Source: Gnetum montanum (lineage: Eukaryota > Streptophyta > Gnetopsida > Gnetales > Gnetaceae). Taken from it: DNA of 64,000 bases. The stretch spans positions 114,307-178,306 of the forward strand of contig MNCI01029448.1 in assembly GCA_015680685.1 (NCBI GenBank), written 5' to 3'. Positions 58,119-64,000 of this stretch are shown in pieces. Position numbers and translations under genes: made by a program. Within the stretch, counting starts at the first letter, position 1, and the number at the start of each line of letters is the position of its first letter. The notes beneath the pieces were generated by a model. It saw nothing but the letters and a program-made list of their open reading frames with translations, ran no database searches and had not been told where the DNA came from.

Positions 58119-58684
58119 CCCAACTTAAGAAGAGCAACATTCAACTAGAGCTGGCAGACTAGTCCATCATCATTCCCTTGGGATTGATGGAGGACATCAT
58201 TACCACTGTGTGTGGTTGGTCTTACCCAGCTAATTTCTTGGTGATTGAAGTCAACAACAACAAAGGGGACTTCCCAATTATAATGGGAAGGGCGTGGCTT
58301 AGTATGGTAGACGCATGCCTTAGGATCCGCGATCTTTCCTTGGAAATATCTAAGATAAACATTTATGGAAAGATCGAGAAGAGGAAAGTTCCATGCATCA
58401 CATACAGTGATTCATCAGGTGATGACATGGAGGAAATGCCTCCATACAGCAAGTGTGCCCTTGAAACATTGAAACAAAGATGCCTGTATGTAGCAACCAC
58501 ACAACCAGTAGTAGACACCCTATGGTTGATAGCTACTAGAAGGAGCAGACAAATATGTATGGAACGAACTGAGGAGACCAACCATGCCAACAACGAAGGC
58601 ATAGACACATTGGAATATGAGCGTCGCCAACTTCCATCCCTTAATCTAAGATCATCAATTGGGAGAAGTTGGGTACTTCTATGA
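58119..58684 (+). pseudogene. pro: B protease, part after H
   Basis: Continues B's protease across H: 'LPQLKKSNIQLELA', one TAG where A3 has CAG, then a hydrophobic V-I-E-V-N-N-N, 'PIIMGRAWLSMVDACLRIRD' and a tail ending at TGA 58682-58684. Apart from the early stop it is open throughout. Confidence 0.8.
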
Positions 58685-58924
58685 AATTCAAACATATGCT
58701 CATTATTTTGGATCTCTCCCTTTCTGCTTAGTTATGGAGGAGATGGCCACCTATGCTAATCATATGGGGCCCTCAGTTCTTTTAAATTTTTTTTACAACT
58801 TTTTTTTTACAATGTTTTTTGTCTTACACATTTTTGTTTTACAAATTTCTTTAACTTTTCTAGTTTTTTTTTACAACTTTCTTTAACTTTTCTTATTTTT
58901 TGTTTTACAACATTGTTATACTTT

Positions 58925-58955
<31 letters not shown>

Positions 58956-60717
58956 ATCCACCTTGTAAGTTTATCACTCAATAAGTGTTCAGAATAATGG
59001 TATGAACTGTTTTCATATTGATTGCTAATGTTTGGTTTTTACCCTTAAGTCACAATGTTGATACTAAGGTATGTTCTTTTGATATGGTAGGCAATGAGAC
59101 CACTTCATCCATCCATCCACTAGTTTCTATGGTCTCTCTCAGCTTGGAAATGTACGGTCCCCTTCTTAATAATAACTTAAACGAATCGGTGACTGGGTAT
59201 TTTTCAAACTAAGGAAGGACTCAAGGATTGAAAAGGGTGTGACTTTAAGGGAACTTGATACATTTGTGTTTGCCATTCTCTTGGGTGCTTGGATGTTTCC
59301 TTTTTGAGTTTTTCTTGCCATTTTGATGTTACCCAATTATCGGAAGCTGAGTCAATAAAAATAACAAGTCTTTGCATGGTGTGGTTCTCACGCATAAAAA
59401 CACAAAACACAAAAAATAAAAAAATAAAAAAACTAAGTGAGAATTCAAAGCACACCCCTTAGACGAAATAAACTTGGACTACAAGCACTGGTTATGGAAC
59501 CTAAGTGTTCCCTCTAACTAAGGTCCTTCTCACTTCCCATTCTCTCCTTTATTTCGTTGGAATGGTGGTGGCTCTTGGAGAAAGCATTCTTGTTACTTCA
59601 AGAGGATGGATTGGCTGAATGCATTGATGCGAAGTCACTAGATGTGGTTGGTTTGAGGCCAGAGTTGGAATGAGATTTTCCAAGTCAAATTAATCATGAA
59701 CTACACAAGGGGCTGTACACCACCTTGTCCTTGGGATTCCATTCCACTCTCTTTTCTCCATCCTTCTCCCCATTGTTCACCTCATTGTCGGTTGTATCAT
59801 TAGTGTACATATTTTGGTTGATGCATTGTTTTCTTTTTGGTAAACGCTTACGGTTAAGACTTTAACTCTTGCTCCAAATGACATTCCCAGAGCCTATGGA
59901 CTCTTTGAATGTGGGTTTCTCAGGGCATTAAGGGCATGAGCTTTCTTTGGGGAGGACCCACTGACATTCCTATTTGGTGCACCAATTAACTTCTTTTCCC
60001 TAACATTTTTGCGATTAATTATTATTTTGTTCATTACCATCTTAACATCCATTTCATTGATGCTATAGTTATCCCTTTTTATCTATCTTTCTCATTCATT
60101 TTCTTTCTCCATTCTAACAATACCAGAGGTTCGTGATTAGTCATGAGGGTACGGGGCCTGATTTTTTCGATTTTCTCCTAGCCCCAAATTTTTTTGGTTT
60201 TCTTCCTAACCCCTACACCTTTGGTAGTCATCATTAATATATCTCCCAATCCAAATCAGCCATACCACAACTTAGCCAATGGACTTACACCGAAGCAAGG
60301 TATCAATTACATGATGATTCATTTACCCTTGCTAATATAAGATTGTGTTGTGTGTGCAGATGAGGATCATACAAACAACGAATTGGTTCTAGAACAAATG
60401 CTTGGAATGGAGCAGCGCTGAAGCAGCTATGCAAGGAGCAAGATCGATGGCATGCTTATGGATGGAAAACAAAGGTGAAATATTGGCATTGGCAGCAAAA
60501 ACACTTCTCTCTCTCTCTTTCTCTCTCTTTCTCAACTGCCAATTTAAGGCTTGATGTCATTGTAATAAGGTGTTCATCCTTGTTGTCATGAACACCAGTT
60601 TTGTCAAGTCTTGTAATGATGATCTGTTCACATGTCATCCCATTAGTTCCATTCCCCTCAATAATTCCATACCTTCCCAATATTATTGTAAGGAACTCGA
60701 GGACGAGTTTTCATTTA
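58685..60717 (+). other. B 3' non-coding region
   Basis: No gene supported. It holds a PPT-like motif at 58730-58746, poly-T stretches, a (GT)n run at about 58931-58954, a second PPT-like motif at 60139-60152 and a CT-rich tract at about 60504-60535. Confidence 0.6.
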
Positions 60718-60729
60718 TTCATGGGGGTA
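60718..60729 (+). other. B polypurine tract
   Basis: TTCATGGGGGTA directly before the 3' LTR. Confidence 0.8.
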
Positions 60730-61738
60730 TGATGAGACGCGATTCGCATGAGCTACGATATCGCGTCGCCTCCTACGATATCGCGTATGCGATATCGAGG
60801 TCCACTGTCATATCTTTAAATAAGAGGCGGAACTCCCCTTATTTTCCATCCTGAGTTAAAAGTAGGAAAACTCTGGCAGTTTGATCACTCCAGAGATAGA
60901 ATATTTTCCATGTGTCCGCAGTAGGAGTCCCAAAGTGAATGGATCTTTATTCGAGCAACATTGTACCTAAACACAAGTTGTGTACATAAATAAAGACAAG
61001 CTATCTGGATAAACCTTGTAGTGCATGGAATAGGATTTTATTTATTGTTTTCTCTCTAACCCTTAAACTCCTAGAATGCGGAATGAGTATGACTTGATTA
61101 TGAGCATCTAAGGATGTGTATGGATAGTCAAGGAATCGGCTGCTCATCGCCTGTGGTATGAGTACGACTTGATTACGAGCATCTTGTGTGACTACTTGGT
61201 AACCCAGTGACCTATCCAGGATCTACGCTTCGTAATCACAGTGGTAGTCCCAGATGTGTATGATTAGTCAAGGAATCGGCTGCTCATCGCACTTAGGCTA
61301 GATAGATTCTCTCAACCCTTTCCTCCTAGTTAGGTACCTTGGTATGACCACTTCGAGCACACGCATTACATGTGGTGATCCAAGCAACGATTAGCATTTG
61401 GTAGCCGTGGTTGAATTGGTTCAGGGTGTGTGCAGTAAGTGGGAATAGATGCTAACTCTAGGTAATTTAGACTTAGGTCATTATTTAGAGTTAGCTAGTT
61501 TCTCAACCCTTCACCTCAATAGCATAGGAGAAAAACATAAAAAGATATAAAAATCATATACCTCGAACTTACTTAACCATACACCATGACAACTACAAGT
61601 AAGTCTGGGAAGACAACGAATGATTAAGCCCAAGTGTTCCATGGGGCATGTAGGCACTTAGTTTGTGGAGTTTGACTGGATCGCGCGTGCTACGCTCGTT
61701 TTGTATGGTTGAGTGTAGGGGTACCTCGTCACTCATCA
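60730..61738 (+). repeat. B 3' LTR
   Basis: Begins TGATGAGACGCGATTCGCAT and ends CGTCACTCATCA. Three exact GATATC cores lie at about 60757-60798. The TATA box is TTTAAATA at 60815-60822. Matches 36624-37660. Confidence 0.92.
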
Positions 61739-62990
61739 CTAATGTTTGGATTCTATCTTAGAATTTTGATTATTGATAACTAAGACATGATTTCTTTTTC
61801 ATGGAACAAGCATTAAGTCCACATCATCCACCCACCCACAACACTCTATGGTGTTTCTTGTTTTGGAAATATGAGGTCTCTTTCCTTAATGAAACTTTAA
61901 TGAACATGTGACCTTTGTAGTTTTCAGACTTGGAAAAAATTAAATGGATTGATAAGGGTGTGACTTCAAGGGAACTTAGTGTTGTTTGTACTTTTCTACT
62001 CTCTTGAGTGCATGCATGTTTTTCGTGGGTTTATTACCATTCTAATATCAATCAATAACAAAAAGTTAAAAAGTCATTACATGGTGTGGTTCCCATCAAA
62101 AAATCCATAAAAACATAAAATTCAAAAAAGATAGGAATTTAAAGCACATCCCGTAGATGAAATAATGGGCTATAAGTGCTAGTTATGGGACTAGAAAGAC
62201 ATTTCACCCATGCCTGAGGGTCCCCTCTAACTACAACCATCTCTTACTTCCTACTTATTGTTTCTTCTGATTTAGGAATGATGATTGGTCTATGGGAGCA
62301 TTCTTGTGTTTCAAGGAGGTGGACTAGTCTTAGAGTATCGATGCGAATTGATTGGAATTAGTTGGTTTTGATTTGGACTAAGGATGGACTTTATTGGATC
62401 ATTTAACCACAAAATCCATAAGGGACTTCATGTGACCATGAGATAGAACTCCATTCAACTTTCTCTCTCATCCATCAATGCTTTCTACCATTTACCTCAC
62501 TGCTAGTTTTGCATGTCTTATTCAATGTCTTAGTTTGGTGTGTTAAAGTTCTTAACTAGATTCTTCCAGATTAGGTCCTTAACATTCTATAACCATTTAT
62601 CAACCATGGGGCCCATAGACTCCTTAGTTTGAGGATATGCAAGGGCAAAAAGGCCATGAGCCTACTATGGGAAAGACCCACTTGCATATCTCTTAGTTAG
62701 GTTAGTTAAGTTCCTTATCCTTAGGCATTTTCACGATCAAATTATTTATGGGCCCCATCGATGGCATCCAACTATGCTCTCTTTAATGGAATTTCTCCAA
62801 TAAAACTTCATTCTCCAATACAAAACTCCAATTTTGTGCATAATCTAAATCCTATTCAAGAATCTCATCATGTTCATAGCTTTTTTGGCTTTCCAAAGAT
62901 CCCAATTTCCTGCTTAAAATCCTTGTATTTTTTGCATTTTTCAAAGGTGAAAAATTTTCTCCCTAAGCTCTATCCATGGGACCCTATTTA
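61739..62990 (+). other. C 3' non-coding region
   Basis: Resumes C after B. Blocks such as 'gggtgtgacttcaagggaac' and 'catgagcctactatgggaaa' align with A3 and B 3' regions. GGGCCC palindromes lie near 62615 and 62752. An open frame at 62761 looks accidental. Confidence 0.55.
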
Positions 62991-63347
62991 TGGAGCCAAC
63001 CATGTAGATGAGATCCCGTTGATAGGACCTCATTGATAGGACCCTATCAATGCAACATAAGAAGTCTATAAATATGCAGCCACACTTAACAATTTTTCAC
63101 ATTTGAGATCAAATGAGGGGTTTACCATGTTTATGTGTACCTATCAACATGGCCCCTTATTTTCTCCTATAAATGTGCTCCTATCCGTGACATTTATGGT
63201 AATCTTTTCATAGTTGTTGTGAAGCTCTTACAGGTTTTTTCTTTGAAAGTTAGAATATCTTTTAAGTGCTCATAGTAGGAGTCAAATAAGTGTACGAATA
63301 TATATTCAAGCACTAATGTACCTGAGCACCTTAGTGTGAATGGTAAT
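62991..63347 (+). repeat. C 3' LTR fragment
   Basis: Repeated TGATAGGACC-type units at about 63018-63055, TATAAATA at 63067-63074 and the D-like block 'gaaagttagaatatctttta' at about 63246. The start is uncertain. It ends where I's LTR begins. Confidence 0.55.
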
Positions 63348-64000
63348 TGATGAGTGGCGAGGTACACCTATGCTCAATCATACAAATCATAGGTGTTCAC
63401 GTGTGATCTGGTTGACTTCCGTAGACATTAATTACCAAGTATGCTAGAGCTAAATGGTGAGTTCATGTTGTCCATTTGTTGTCTTCCCAGTCTCACTTGT
63501 GAAATACAAGTGTATGGTTAAGTGTGACTGGGGCATGAGATTTTTATCATTTTATGTTTTATCAATTTGATTACCTAAAAAAATAATGAAAGCAAGAGTA
63601 ATTAAATGCTAAGTGAACTATTGTCTAATCTAGTCTAACACAAGTAATTGTTCCCACTTCTTGAACACATCTTGAACTTCATGTAAACACTATTGGGTTG
63701 TCAAATGCTAATCATTTCTGAGCTACCAAGTGTCACAGGTATAGGTATATTTAAAGGGGTCATGCTTTTGTATTTTAATTAATTTCATAATTAATCAAAA
63801 TTAATTGTTGAATGAATAATGTTAAATGTGAATTGCATGAAATTACAATGTATAAATGCATAAAGAAAGAAAGTCTCAAGTGTTACAAGGATGAATCAAA
63901 GAGCTCATCTTTATTGCTAACACAATGGTGTGTTCAGGTACATCAATGCTTGAATAAAGATCCAATTACACTTAGACCTCCTACTATGGGCACTTGGAAA
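63348..64000 (-). repeat. Element I: minus-strand LTR running off the window
   Basis: The plus strand begins TGATGAGTGGCGAGGTACAC, the complement of the family LTR end, and proceeds through family blocks to 'aataaagatccaatt' (complement of the start of the R region) at the window edge. It interrupts C's 3' LTR. Confidence 0.75.

Larger units (their letters stand above)
36624..61738 (+). mobile_element. Element B: complete gag-PR element in C, hosting H
   Basis: LTRs at 36624-37660 and 60730-61738 are flanked by a perfect duplication, CTAAT (36619-36623 and 61739-61743). Without H it is about 7.5 kb: primer site, gag-protease in one frame, 3' non-coding DNA and polypurine tract. No RT, RNase H or integrase of its own; the pol genes inside it belong to H on the other strand. 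Confidence 0.92.
33620..63347 (+). mobile_element. Element C: plus-strand Athila-like element hosting B (and H)
   Basis: Left part (33620-36623): the terminal piece of a 5' LTR, primer site, decayed gag and a PPT-like motif. Right part (61739-63347): 3' non-coding DNA and part of a 3' LTR. The two parts join at CTAAT, the duplicated target of B. The restored context 'attgctaatgtttgg' is the same sequence found uninterrupted in A3 (about 22280) and B (about 59018). C shares LTR features with D. Its 3' LTR is cut by minus-strand element I at 63348. No protease or pol was found. Confidence 0.75.

Noticed and set aside
62761-63036. 91-codon open frame in C
   Set aside because: It lies in the 3' non-coding/LTR region of C, has no counterpart in A1, A3 or B and no recognisable domain.

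Overview
This looks like nuclear DNA from a plant with a large, retrotransposon-rich genome, probably a seed plant. Roughly nine tenths of the 64 kb is LTR retrotransposon sequence of the Ty3/gypsy superfamily, inserted into itself. The only recognisable host gene is a broken plant-type proline/amino-acid transporter. A conifer-like genome is possible, but nothing here fixes the species. No bacterial genes, rRNA, tRNA genes or CRISPR arrays were seen.

Layout. Element names are mine. 1-2477: 3' end of A1 (+), inserted into D (-), whose gag start and 5' LTR follow to about 3954. 3955-4918: unique AT-rich DNA. 4919-28928: element G (-), split by two plus-strand elements, F (9838-16682, TSD CTTAG) and A3 (17820-24892, TSD GGTTT/GGTTC). 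28929-33620: host DNA with the transporter pseudogene (31413-32417). 33620 to the right edge: a three-deep nest. C (+) holds B (+, 36624-61738, TSD CTAAT), and B holds H (-, 40505-58113, TSD CCTAC). A further minus-strand LTR (I, from 63348) cuts C's 3' LTR.

Two kinds of element are present. A1, A3, B, C, D, F, G and I share TGATG...CATCA LTR ends. Where visible, they share an Athila-type primer site (TTGGCRCCRTTGCCGGGG) and a CATGGGGGTA polypurine tract. They carry gag, and often an Athila-like aspartic protease, but no reverse transcriptase, RNase H or integrase, so they look like a non-autonomous gag(-PR) family needing enzymes in trans. F and G also carry a second ORF of unknown function. 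H is different: a 17.6 kb Tat/Ogre-like element with gag, PR, RT, RNase H, a second RNase H and integrase. Every coding region found is decayed to some degree.

The most unusual object is inside H. Between protease and RT, where Ogre elements have an intron, lies about 5.8 kb bounded by plausible minus-strand splice sites that would join in phase. On the opposite strand this segment contains a seven-exon gene of about 1,100 codons (47500-51919). Five of its six splice junctions keep reading phase. Other notable points are variable GATATC palindrome arrays in the LTRs, three polypurine-tract-like motifs per element, and two unrelated insertions (H and A3) three bases apart at the same protease codon of two different hosts.
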